From Actinobacteria bacterium UBA4719 (lineage in GTDB: Bacteria > Actinomycetota > Actinomycetes > Actinomycetales > Dermatophilaceae): a DNA stretch of 5,481 nucleotides. Below are positions 1 through 5,481 of the stretch, piece after piece. The stretch's first letter is position 1, and each line of letters begins with the position of its first letter. The DNA lies in assembly GCA_002404345.1 (NCBI GenBank), contig DHJN01000121.1:1-5481 (forward strand), given 5' to 3'. A model generated the notes under the pieces. It was not told where the DNA came from and made no database searches. It was given only the letters and a program-made list of their open reading frames with translations. Both the position numbers and the translations under genes were made by a program.

Positions 1-278
1 AGCAGTCGGCGCAGCTTGTCCTCTGCGGCAGCCTGCGCGGCCTCGAGGGCTGGAAGCTCCTCGGCGAAGGCCTTGTCCTGCACGGCCAGCTCACGGGCCG
101 CAGCCACGTCATCTCGGGCGGCGTGCCACGCGTGGTATGCCGCGACGGTCGGCGCCAGCGCGGCATACCGCTTGTTCAGCTTGCGCACGAGCCCCTGATC
201 GGAGTGCACCGCGGGCTCGGCAAGCTGAGCCTCGAGGTCGGCGTACTCCTGGACCAGCGTCGCAGCGGACTCCAGCAT
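1..278 (-). CDS. prfA: Peptide chain release factor 1, N-terminal part (cut by the window edge)
   Basis: Release factor 1 reads UAA and UAG stop codons in the ribosomal A site and triggers hydrolysis of peptidyl-tRNA in the cytoplasm. The 92 visible codons begin MLESAATLVQEYADLEAQL and continue with AEPAVHSDQ, a long charged helical stretch and an AYHAW segment. This is the pattern of the N-terminal helical (PCRF) domain in actinobacterial RF1. The codon-recognition PxT motif and the catalytic GGQ motif would lie beyond position 1, so they cannot be checked; the full protein is usually about 355-360 residues. The ATG at 278 is preferred because a GAGAGG ribosome-binding site ends 8 bases upstream. 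An in-frame GTG at 287 would add three residues but overlaps that site. It follows rpmE, which is the usual actinobacterial order. RF2 is the only serious alternative; the N-terminal sequence and the rpmE neighbour favour RF1. Confidence 0.88.
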   Translation of the reverse strand, partial: MLESAATLVQEYADLEAQLAEPAVHSDQGLVRKLNKRYAALAPTVAAYHAWHAARDDVAAARELAVQDKAFAEELPALEAAQAAAEDKLRRL

Positions 279-286
279 CTCGGGCA

Positions 287-292
287 CCTCTC
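287..292 (-). promoter_or_regulatory. Ribosome-binding site of prfA
   Basis: GAGAGG on the minus strand lies 8 bases before the ATG at 278. It decides between that ATG and the in-frame GTG at 285-287, which this site would overlap. Confidence 0.6.
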
Positions 293-335
293 GTGAACAG
301 CCCTCGGACAAGCACAGGCAACAGCACAAACAGCA

Positions 336-373
336 ACGCCGGCCCCACGACCATCAGGGTCGGGGGCCGGCGT
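336..373 (-). terminator. Intrinsic terminator of rpmE
   Basis: Arms at 336-352 and 358-373 form a 16-bp stem, interrupted only by one unpaired A at 347, around a 5-base loop at 353-357. The stem core is GCCGGCCCC pairing with GGGGCCGGC. On the minus strand it is followed by a moderately T-rich tail (TTGCTGTTTGTGCTGTT). It starts 10 bases after the rpmE stop codon. There is no pure T-run, as is common for actinobacterial terminators. Some read-through into prfA is likely, since no clear prfA promoter is visible between 279 and 335. Confidence 0.8.
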
Positions 374-382
374 GCGGGAAAG

Positions 383-613
383 CTACGTTGCGTCCGTCTT
401 GACGGCGTCCTTCTTGCCGTAGCGCGCCTGGAAGCGGGCGATGCGGCCACCAGTGTCGAGGATCTTCTGCTTGCCGGTGTAGAAGGGGTGGCACTGCGAG
501 CACACGTCGGACGAGATCTTGCCGCTGTCCACGGTGCTGCGGGTCTGGAACGTGGAGCCACAGGTACAGGTGACCGTGGTCTCGACGTAGTTGGGGTGAA
601 GGTCCTTCTTCAA
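383..613 (-). CDS. rpmE: Large-subunit ribosomal protein bL31, zinc-binding type
   Basis: A structural protein of the 50S subunit located at the bridge to the 30S head. The 76-residue product begins with [19 protein letters not shown] and contains [20 protein letters not shown] followed by ARFQARYG, all diagnostic of bL31. Four cysteines, C16 and C18 (CxC) and C38 and C41 (CxxC), make it the zinc-carrying C+ form rather than the zinc-free paralogue made under zinc starvation. The start is TTG at 613: the family begins exactly here (usually MK.DIHP), and AAGGAG sits 6 bases upstream. The longer open frame reaching 691 has an N-terminus unlike the family and is rejected. It lies 92 bases after the kinase gene and ends in its own terminator. 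The short C-terminal tail ([10 protein letters not shown]) is ordinary. Identification is secure. Confidence 0.97.
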   Translation of the reverse strand: MKKDLHPNYVETTVTCTCGSTFQTRSTVDSGKISSDVCSQCHPFYTGKQKILDTGGRIARFQARYGKKDAVKTDAT

Positions 614-619
614 CGTGTG

Positions 620-625
620 CTCCTT
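620..625 (-). promoter_or_regulatory. Ribosome-binding site of rpmE that fixes a TTG start
   Basis: AAGGAG on the minus strand is followed by 6 bases and then TTG AAG AAG GAC. It is a near-perfect Shine-Dalgarno sequence at optimal spacing and supports the non-ATG start at 613. Confidence 0.8.
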
Positions 626-694
626 GTGATTGAGGCGGGGCCGGATCGTGTGCTCGGGACTCCCTCGCGCGCGGGAACCGGCAGCCAACACATC

Positions 695-723
695 AGTGTG
701 CCAGATCAGACACGTATGCCGAA
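695..723 (-). promoter_or_regulatory. Possible rpmE promoter (weak)
   Basis: A possible -10 element CACACT (695-700, preceded by TGG) and a poor -35 element TTCGGC (718-723) are separated by 17 bases. The -35 would overlap the end of the kinase gene. Ribosomal protein genes usually have their own promoter, and there are 92 bases between the two genes, but the match to consensus is weak. The rest of 614-694 is GC-rich and shows no other clear signal. Confidence 0.22.
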
Positions 724-2322
724 AACGTCCTCTGGGTGGGAGTCATTCCCGACACCCGCCGAACCCACAGCCAGCGTGCTCAACGGCAGGTCCACGACCA
801 CCGTCGTCCCCTCCCCCTCGACCGAGGTCAGGTGCAATGCCCCGCCGTGGTCGTCGACGATCCGCTTGACGATGCTCAGCCCGAGGCCGGTGCCGGGGAT
901 CGCCTGGTCCGTGGCGTTCCTCCCGCGATAGAAGCGGGTGAACATCTGTAGCTGGTCGTCGGCCGGGATACCGATACCTCGGTCCATGCAGGACAAGAGG
1001 ACTCGGCTGCGACTCTCGTCCAGCGTGCACCTGATGGTCACCACGCCTCCCGGGCGGCTGAACTTGATCGCGTTGGCGACGATGTTGAGGATCGCGCGAT
1101 CAAGTGATCCCCTGTCGCCCAGAACGACCACCGAGTCCAGACCGGCGTCGATGTCGAGCTCAATGCCGCTCTTGCGGGCGAATGGGGACAGCACCAGGCC
1201 GGCGCGCATGACCAGCTGACGCATGGACAACCCGACGACGTTGGTCCCGGTCTCGCCAGTCTCGATCCGGTTGAACACCAACAGGTCCTCGATCAGGCTG
1301 GTCAGCCGACTCGTGTTGCGGTCCATCACCTCAATCATCTGAGCCTGCTCCACCGTGAGCTCGCCGGCGTCACCCTCCCGGAGCATCTCCAGATAGCCGC
1401 TGATCGAGGTCAGCGGGGTTCGCAGCTCGTGGCTCACCGTCGCCAGGAAGTCATTCTTCTGGCGGTCGAGTCGTTCGAGTCGCTTGACATGTTCGCTCTC
1501 GTGCGCCCGGTACTCCGTCTCCACGATGACCCCCGCCACAAACCCGGCGACCTGTTGAACGAGGTTGGCCTCGGTTTCGGTCCACGTGCGGGGCTCATGG
1601 TCCATGAGGACGTAGATCATCCCGATGATCCGGTCGCTCAGACCGATAGGGGCCATGATCACCGCGCGGGCACCCGTCTCGCGGTGGAAGGTCTGGCCTT
1701 GTTCCGGTGGCTGCACATCCGCCACGAGAAAGTCGTCCCGCGCCGTGACCCCGGCGGTCACCCACAGCTCCGACGCGAGGCGGCCGACCTCCCGCAGCAG
1801 ATCGGGCGACATCTCTGGCAGGGGTGGCAGAACCGGCAGGTGCCATTGGGCGGCAACCAGCTCCTTGCGGTCGGCGTCGATGGTGTGAGCCATGACCCGG
1901 TCGACGCCGAGCCCTTCGCCCAGCGCGGCGCACAGGATGCCCAGGGTCTGCTTGGCGTCCGGCGCCACGCGGATGGCCTGCTCGATCTCCATAGTGAGCT
2001 CGCGCATGGCCGCGGCACCGGCTTGGGTCCGCTGCATACCCAGGTTCTGCTCGGTAAGTGCGCTGACCTCGCTGGCCATGGAGCGCGCGACCCGGCGACC
2101 CAGGACCGAGATCGCCACCAGGCCCACCAGGGCCACCAGGACCACAAGGACCACAAGTGCGGCAGCGATCAACCAGCCGACTTCCTCCAGCTGGAGCTGA
2201 ACGGACCCGACCGCCACAACAAAGACCAGCAGGAGCATGGCACAGCACAGACAGACGAGTTCTCGCAGGCGGGGAGCGGTCGTCCACCCCTGGGCCGCCC
2301 CGCGACGGCGCGGATCAGACAT
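706..2322 (-). CDS. Membrane sensor histidine kinase with a GAF domain
   Basis: A 538-residue two-component sensor that should autophosphorylate on histidine and pass the phosphate to a receiver aspartate. The domains in order are: two membrane helices (about 21-41 and 48-73) joined by a loop of about six residues, a linker, a GAF domain (about 119-268), a charged coiled linker, HisKA (about 290-353) and an HATPase_c domain (about 400-515). Catalytic motifs are intact: H-box [13 protein letters not shown] with H298, N-box NIVANAIKF (N413, N417), G1 DRGIGIP (447-453), F-box FTRFYRG and G2 GTGLGLSI (477-484). With almost no external loop, it must sense the membrane, a partner protein, or a cytosolic ligand through GAF. 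The first helix contains a CLCC cluster. The ATG overlaps the stop of the glycosyltransferase gene by 8 bases (ATGTCTGA), with GAGGGG just upstream, which suggests translational coupling. Its likely partner is the receiver at the other end of the block. The signal is unknown. Confidence 0.93.
   Translation of the reverse strand: MSDPRRRGAAQGWTTAPRLRELVCLCCAMLLLVFVVAVGSVQLQLEEVGWLIAAALVVLVVLVALVGLVAISVLGRRVARSMASEVSALTEQNLGMQRTQAGAAAMRELTMEIEQAIRVAPDAKQTLGILCAALGEGLGVDRVMAHTIDADRKELVAAQWHLPVLPPLPEMSPDLLREVGRLASELWVTAGVTARDDFLVADVQPPEQGQTFHRETGARAVIMAPIGLSDRIIGMIYVLMDHEPRTWTETEANLVQQVAGFVAGVIVETEYRAHESEHVKRLERLDRQKNDFLATVSHELRTPLTSISGYLEMLREGDAGELTVEQAQMIEVMDRNTSRLTSLIEDLLVFNRIETGETGTNVVGLSMRQLVMRAGLVLSPFARKSGIELDIDAGLDSVVVLGDRGSLDRAILNIVANAIKFSRPGGVVTIRCTLDESRSRVLLSCMDRGIGIPADDQLQMFTRFYRGRNATDQAIPGTGLGLSIVKRIVDDHGGALHLTSVEGEGTTVVVDLPLSTLAVGSAGVGNDSHPEDVFGIRV
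2113..2157 (-). repeat. Five-copy degenerate 9-bp minisatellite inside the kinase gene
   Basis: On the plus strand a 9-base unit of the form (g/a/c)ccac(c/a)agg recurs five times in register, the last two copies being almost identical (GACCACAAG twice at 2140-2157). On the coding strand this gives five consecutive Leu-Val-x triplets ([15 protein letters not shown]; residues 56-70), which form most of the second membrane helix. Because the unit is nine bases, gain or loss of a copy would keep the frame and lengthen or shorten the helix by three residues. Confidence 0.7.
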
Positions 2323-3802
2323 CGCCCCTCAACGTGGTCACAGCATGGGAGTCGTCGCCGAAACCCTGCCGGGTCATGGTCCCCCAGACCTGTTTCTTGC
2401 CGCGCAGACTCGCCCACCACCCTTCCAGGCGCCACCACGCCGTCGTCTGGCGGTAGCCGAGGTTCTCCAGCACGGAGGCAAACAGGATCGCCCCCAGATC
2501 CCGCCAGTGGGGGTACTTGTGAAAGCTCAGCTCCTCGATGGCCATCGCGACCAGGGTGACCAGGGTGGCGTAGCCGTAGGCCACGACCATGAACAAGAGG
2601 GCGTACTGCGTGCTGACCACCCCGAGCGCGAAGCCGAGCACGACCAGGACGAAGCCGACGAACTCCCAGAAGGGAGCGATCAGCTCGAAGGCCCAGTAGT
2701 ACGGAAGGGCCACGAGCCAGATCCTGCCGTAGCGGGGGTTGAGCAACATCCCACGGTACTTCCACAGCGTCTCCCACAGCCCCCGGTGCCACCTCTTGCG
2801 CTGGCTGCGGAGGACCTTGGCGGTCACCGGCACCTCTGTCCACGACACCGGCTCGGCCACGAAATGCACGCGATAGTCCCGGCGCTTCCTGATCATGTGG
2901 CGGTGAATCCGCATGACGAGCTCGAAGTCCTCGCCGATGCTGTCGGGGTCGAGACCGCCGACCTCCACCAGCACGTCTCGCCGGAACATGCCGAACGCAC
3001 CGCTGATCAGGATGAGCGCGCCGAACCGGGACCACCCCGAGCGCCCGAGCATGAAGGCCCGCAGGTACTCGACGACCTGGATCCTGACGAGCCACGGCTC
3101 GCTGAGCTTCACTTCGACCATGCGTCCGTCCACGATCTTGCACCCGTTGACCGCGCGGATGACCCCCCCCCCGGTCGCGACGACTCGCATGGGATCATCG
3201 GCAAACGGCTTGGTCACTGCGACGAGGGCATCCGGTTCCAGGATCGAGTCGGCGTCGATGAACACCACCAGCGGCTCGATACCGGCGTTGATGCCGACGT
3301 TGATGGAGTCGGATCGGCCGGAGCTCTCCTTGCGCACCACCACCAGCCGGGTGCGTCCGTCCCGCGGAACGTGGACGTCGATGATGCCCCCTCGGGTCGT
3401 CAGGTCGTCGGGCACCTCACGCTGGACGCACACGAGATCAAAAGCCCCCCGTAGCTTCTCGTACGTCGCGTCGGTGCTGCCGTCGTCGACGACGATGACC
3501 TCATGGCGGGCAAAGCGCAGCGCCAGCAAAGCCTGCACCGAGGTGACGATCACCACTTCCTCGTTGTAGGAGGGCACGACGACCGAAACACCCTGGCCCA
3601 GCTGGCTGGCCACGGCTTGTTCACTACCGGCGTAGCCCTTGCGGCGGCTCTGGTGCCAGAACTCCCACCCGGCCAGGCACATGAGCACGAGCAGGGAGGT
3701 GTTGATGACCAGGAAGTAGATGAGCATCGGGGTGGCGACCAGGTTCATTGTCCCGGAGACGACGAGTCGCAAGCCCTCAAGGAGGTCGAACCAGGTCATC
3801 AT
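2315..3802 (-). CDS. Family 2 glycosyltransferase, processive polysaccharide-synthase type
   Basis: A 495-residue inner-membrane enzyme expected to transfer sugars from a nucleotide sugar to a growing polysaccharide, in the fold shared by cellulose, hyaluronan and poly-N-acetylglucosamine synthases. An N-terminal membrane segment (about 16-45) precedes the catalytic domain, whose start VSVVVPSYNEE is typical of GT-A enzymes. Motifs are complete: DDGSTD (106-111), DAD (183-185), GED (290-292, catalytic-base region) and QRKRW (334-338), the QxxRW motif of processive enzymes. Three or more membrane helices follow (about 360-425, perhaps another near 436-450). The product and donor sugar cannot be read from sequence. 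Two adjacent ATGs (3802, 3799) are possible starts; the first gives an ATGA overlap with the HEAT gene stop. No PilZ domain is seen. A run of ten G encodes T210-G-G-G-V214 in frame. Poly-GlcNAc (PgaC/IcaA-like) and hyaluronan-like synthases are the closest functional analogies, not an assignment. Confidence 0.92.
   Translation of the reverse strand: MMTWFDLLEGLRLVVSGTMNLVATPMLIYFLVINTSLLVLMCLAGWEFWHQSRRKGYAGSEQAVASQLGQGVSVVVPSYNEEVVIVTSVQALLALRFARHEVIVVDDGSTDATYEKLRGAFDLVCVQREVPDDLTTRGGIIDVHVPRDGRTRLVVVRKESSGRSDSINVGINAGIEPLVVFIDADSILEPDALVAVTKPFADDPMRVVATGGGVIRAVNGCKIVDGRMVEVKLSEPWLVRIQVVEYLRAFMLGRSGWSRFGALILISGAFGMFRRDVLVEVGGLDPDSIGEDFELVMRIHRHMIRKRRDYRVHFVAEPVSWTEVPVTAKVLRSQRKRWHRGLWETLWKYRGMLLNPRYGRIWLVALPYYWAFELIAPFWEFVGFVLVVLGFALGVVSTQYALLFMVVAYGYATLVTLVAMAIEELSFHKYPHWRDLGAILFASVLENLGYRQTTAWWRLEGWWASLRGKKQVWGTMTRQGFGDDSHAVTTLRGDV
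3163..3172 (-). repeat. Homopolymer run of ten G in the glycosyltransferase gene
   Basis: Ten consecutive C on the plus strand (G10 on the coding strand) cover codons 211-213 and the first base of codon 214, between the DAD and GED motifs. With ten, the frame is intact. Gain or loss of one base would truncate the enzyme before its GED and QxxRW motifs. Confidence 0.95.
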
Positions 3803-4896
3803 GACCCCGTGCCGCTGACGACCAGCTGCCCACGCAGCCCGGCGAGCTCAAGGGCCCCGCCTGCTGCCCGGGCGCCGGCGCCCTGTCCTGTGGCGGCGGC
3901 CGCTTCGAGTCTGGCGATGCCGGCGGAGCCGATCCGGACCAGGGAGTCGGCGGCCAGCTCAGCCAGCCGGCGGTCACCATCGCCGAGCAGACCGGCGAGG
4001 GTCTCAAGGCCCTCGAGCCGTCCCAGGTCACCCAGCGCGACCGCGCAGGTGCGCCTCAGCACGGTTGTCTCCGAGGCATCCGCATGCCGGGCAAGGGTAG
4101 CCGCGTCATCGGCACCACCGACCCGGCCGAGCGCGACGGCGGCGCTGACCCTCACGTCGCCATCGCAGTCCGTGGCAAGCAGGATGCGCAGCTGCGGAGC
4201 AGCCGAGAAATGAGTGCCGTGGCCGGCGACCACGGCACAGAGGTTGCGTACAGCAGGATCTTCCGATGCCAGGCCCAACTGGAGTGCCAGGCCGACCTCG
4301 ACCCCCATGGCCAACAACGCCTCGGCTGCGACCCAGGCAGGCAGGCCGATCTGCCCATGCTGGGTGCGTAGCGCGCCCATGACGCCCATCGCCGCCGAAG
4401 GGTCGCCGATGGTGCCCAGGGCTCGGGCGGCCACCATCCGGACATCCGCGGCAGGGTCGTTCAGAAGAGGCAGCATCAGGGCTGCGCTGTCAGGATCACG
4501 AACCAGTCCGAGCAGGTATGCAGCGCACGCTCGTCGGACCGCGGACCGCGAGGTCAGCATCCTCCTGGCCTCGTCGATCTCACCGTGCGAGCGCATGAGC
4601 TCGCCCAGGTTGACACCCGGGATGCCTCGAACCTTGGGCAGGAAGGCGACCACGCTCGGCCGCAGGCGAGCCCAGATAGGCGCCGGGACGGCAGACAATG
4701 CGGCGATGGCCTGCCCATCCTGGTCCTCGCCGGAAGCTATGACGACCAACGCGCGTCGATAGGGCGCAAGCACGGCAGTGGACCTGGCGACATCACGACC
4801 CCGTCGAACCTTTGCGATGGCGATAACGGCGACCGAAGACGCACAGGCCAGACCAATCGCGGCGCCGACAGTCAGGAAGGTCTGCCCAACATTCAC
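3799..4896 (-). CDS. Membrane-anchored HEAT-repeat protein
   Basis: A 365-residue protein with one N-terminal membrane helix (about 7-29) followed by KVRRGR. By the positive-inside rule this puts the rest in the cytoplasm. From about residue 115 to 355 the chain is a run of roughly seven HEAT-like helical repeats. Recognisable turns are DPAADVRMVAARALGTIGD, EDPAVRNLCAVVAGHG, DGDVRVSAAVALGRVGG and TVLRRTCAVALGDLG, each with the D-x-x-V/L-R and A-x-x-A-L-G pattern. Such solenoids bind other proteins; there is no sign of a catalytic site. HEAT-repeat proteins are sometimes found beside family 2 glycosyltransferases, so a scaffold or regulator of the synthase is the natural inference. The start is GTG at 4896, which overlaps the receiver stop as GTGA. 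The stop overlaps the glycosyltransferase start as ATGA. It could also be a docking site for the receiver. The family is clear; the exact role is not. Confidence 0.85.
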   Translation of the reverse strand: MNVGQTFLTVGAAIGLACASSVAVIAIAKVRRGRDVARSTAVLAPYRRALVVIASGEDQDGQAIAALSAVPAPIWARLRPSVVAFLPKVRGIPGVNLGELMRSHGEIDEARRMLTSRSAVRRACAAYLLGLVRDPDSAALMLPLLNDPAADVRMVAARALGTIGDPSAAMGVMGALRTQHGQIGLPAWVAAEALLAMGVEVGLALQLGLASEDPAVRNLCAVVAGHGTHFSAAPQLRILLATDCDGDVRVSAAVALGRVGGADDAATLARHADASETTVLRRTCAVALGDLGRLEGLETLAGLLGDGDRRLAELAADSLVRIGSAGIARLEAAAATGQGAGARAAGGALELAGLRGQLVVSGTGS

Positions 4897-5292
4897 CTAT
4901 CACCCCTGGCCAGAACCGCGTTGACGCGGTGCAAAAGCTCGCGCGGGCTGAAGGGCTTGATGACATAGTCGCTGGCGCCAGTGGCGAAACCGGTGTCGAT
5001 GTCGGAGTCACGTGCCCGCGCCGTGAGCAGGATGACGTCCAGGTCTTTGGTGGACTCCTTGGCCCGGACATTGCGCAGCACGTCGATGCCCGACAGCCCG
5101 GGCATCATGACGTCAAGGATGGCCAGCCTGGGAGGGTCGGCCTCGATGGTCTTCAGGGCCGCCACGCCATCAGAGACAGCGATGGTGTCGAACCCGGCCT
5201 GGGTCAGCTTGAAGACCACGAGATCTAGGATGTCCAGGTCATCGTCGGCGACGACGATGCGGGTCTTGACCGGTCTTGACCGGCTCAGTCAT
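4893..5292 (-). CDS. Single-domain CheY-like response regulator, frameshifted near its start as read
   Basis: A stand-alone receiver domain that should take phosphate from a histidine kinase onto an aspartate. The uninterrupted frame (4893-5288) reads RIVVADDDLDILDL, then AILDVMMPG, ILLTARA and YVIKPFSP, covering all receiver motifs, and ends without any output domain. No ATG, GTG or TTG opens that frame before the GTG at 5219, which would delete strand 1 and the acidic residues and should be non-functional. The ATG at 5292 reads MTEPVKT, but a second copy of a 10-base unit (5262-5281) shifts it out of frame and it stops after 17 codons. Removing one copy gives MTEPVKTRIVVADDD and a 129-residue protein with D13/D14, D57, T87 and K109, the same numbering as CheY. 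GAGG lies 10 bases before the ATG. A CTG start at 5288 is the only way to read the full domain without a frameshift. It is the first gene of the block. Confidence 0.85.
5262..5283. repeat. Perfect 10-bp tandem duplication at the start of the receiver gene
   Basis: GGTCTTGACC (plus strand) occurs at 5262-5271 and again directly at 5272-5281, and the match continues for two more bases. On the coding strand the unit is GGTCAAGACC. Ten is not a multiple of three, so one extra copy shifts the reading frame between the ATG at 5292 and the receiver domain. Confidence 0.97.
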
Positions 5293-5293
5293 T

Positions 5294-5311
5294 CTCAACA
5301 CACCTCAACAC
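5294..5311. repeat. 8-bp direct repeat with 10-bp period in the receiver leader
   Basis: CTCAACAC (plus strand) occurs at 5294-5301 and 5304-5311; on the coding strand this is GTGTTGAG twice, immediately before the ATG at 5292. The GAGG of the upstream copy extends into the probable ribosome-binding site. Confidence 0.75.
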
Positions 5312-5333
5312 CGTCTCGGCTGGTCTTGCAACA

Positions 5334-5339
5334 ACTCTA
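5334..5339 (-). promoter_or_regulatory. Possible -10 element for the receiver-HEAT-glycosyltransferase-kinase block
   Basis: TAGAGT on the minus strand fits the TAnnnT pattern of actinobacterial -10 elements. It lies between the upstream terminator and the first gene, about 40 bases before the ATG. No convincing -35 is seen 16-19 bases further upstream. A promoter is expected somewhere in 5293-5370 because the hairpin at 5371-5405 should stop upstream transcription. Confidence 0.28.
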
Positions 5340-5370
5340 CGGCGGGCGAAACCGCAGCACCCGAAAATGA

Positions 5371-5405
5371 CGAAACCCGTCCAGAACGCCTCTGAACGGG
5401 TTTCG
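5371..5405 (-). terminator. Intrinsic terminator of the upstream gene (possibly rho)
   Basis: A perfect 10-bp stem, CGAAACCCGT (5371-5380) with ACGGGTTTCG (5396-5405), continues after one mismatch with CAGA/TCTG around a 5-base loop (5386-5390). On the minus strand it is followed by TCATTTTCGG, a short T-rich tail. It lies 53 bases after the stop codon at 5459-5461, and should separate the four-gene block from upstream transcription. Confidence 0.75.
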
Positions 5406-5414
5406 GCACGCTAT

Positions 5415-5449
5415 GTCACTCGATGGAACCTCAGTCACCGGATGGAATC
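5415..5449. repeat. Imperfect direct repeat with 19-bp spacing in the upstream gene's 3' untranslated region
   Basis: GTCACTCGATGGAACC (5415-5430) and GTCACCGGATGGAATC (5434-5449) match at 13 of 16 positions. They lie between the stop codon at 5459 and the terminator. No function is apparent. Confidence 0.5.
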
Positions 5450-5458
5450 CAGCTCGGG

Positions 5459-5481
5459 TCAGTCGTCCTCGTCCATCTGGA
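5459..5481 (-). CDS. Extreme 3' end of an upstream gene (possibly rho)
   Basis: One minus-strand frame reads Q-M-D-E-D-D followed by TGA at 5459-5461, and the strong terminator at 5371-5405 comes 53 bases later. An acidic C-terminal tail and the terminator suggest a real gene end. Another frame also ends nearby, so the frame choice rests on the plausible tail and position. The common actinobacterial order rho-rpmE-prfA makes transcription termination factor Rho the first guess. Six residues cannot prove it, so no gene symbol is given. Confidence 0.4.

Noticed and set aside
614..691. An ATG-started N-terminal extension of rpmE to position 691
   Set aside because: The added residues are unlike any bL31, while the TTG at 613 sits at the conserved family start with AAGGAG 6 bases upstream.
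688..699. Short inverted repeat ACAC-ATCA-GTGT after the kinase gene as a terminator or operator
   Set aside because: Only four base pairs around a four-base loop with no T-rich tail; this is expected by chance.
137..931. A 264-codon plus-strand open frame across prfA, rpmE and the end of the kinase gene
   Set aside because: It lies opposite three real genes and two intergenic regions, including the rpmE terminator hairpin, and its low-complexity R/A/P/S sequence resembles no family.
2237..3454. A 405-codon open frame on the plus strand opposite the glycosyltransferase and kinase genes
   Set aside because: It is antisense to genes with complete catalytic motifs. Its product is rich in H, P, D, R and Q with no recognisable domain, as expected for a shadow frame in GC-rich DNA. 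The same applies to 1429-2559, 3503-4213 and the other plus-strand frames.
4893..5219. A receiver protein starting at the GTG at 5219
   Set aside because: This would lack the first beta strand and the acidic D13/D14 pair needed for magnesium binding, although both are clearly encoded just upstream in the same frame.

Overview
The window is GC-rich DNA with every supported gene on the minus strand, so transcription runs from high to low coordinates. The GC content, the GTG and TTG starts, and the neighbouring rpmE and prfA genes suggest a high-GC actinobacterium. The genus cannot be fixed from the sequence alone.

Layout in transcription order: (1) at 5459-5481 the last six codons of an upstream gene (ending MDEDD-stop), followed by a strong hairpin terminator at 5371-5405. 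Actinobacteria often carry rho-rpmE-prfA in that order, so this stub may be the end of rho, but only six residues are visible. (2) A compact four-gene block with overlapping stops and starts: a single-domain CheY-like response regulator (4893-5292), a membrane-anchored HEAT-repeat protein (3799-4896), a processive-type family 2 glycosyltransferase (2315-3802) and a GAF-domain sensor histidine kinase (706-2322). The overlaps are 4, 4 and 8 bases. (3) rpmE (ribosomal protein bL31, zinc-binding form, TTG start) with a near-perfect hairpin terminator. (4) The first 92 codons of prfA (release factor 1), which runs off the left edge.

The four-gene block looks like a self-contained signalling and cell-surface polysaccharide module lying next to housekeeping genes. 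The kinase would phosphorylate the receiver. The receiver has no DNA-binding output, so its target may be the HEAT protein or the glycosyltransferase; by positive-inside topology all the working domains face the cytoplasm. The polymer and the signal are unknown.

The block also carries three repeat tracts of the kind that change by slippage. A perfect 10-bp tandem duplication just inside the receiver gene puts its ATG out of frame; removing one copy restores a 129-residue receiver whose catalytic residues fall at D13/D14, D57, T87 and K109. A run of ten G lies in the glycosyltransferase reading frame. A five-copy 9-bp minisatellite encodes the second membrane helix of the kinase. Either the module is switchable or damaged at these sites, or some of them are sequencing errors. 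The sequence alone cannot decide.
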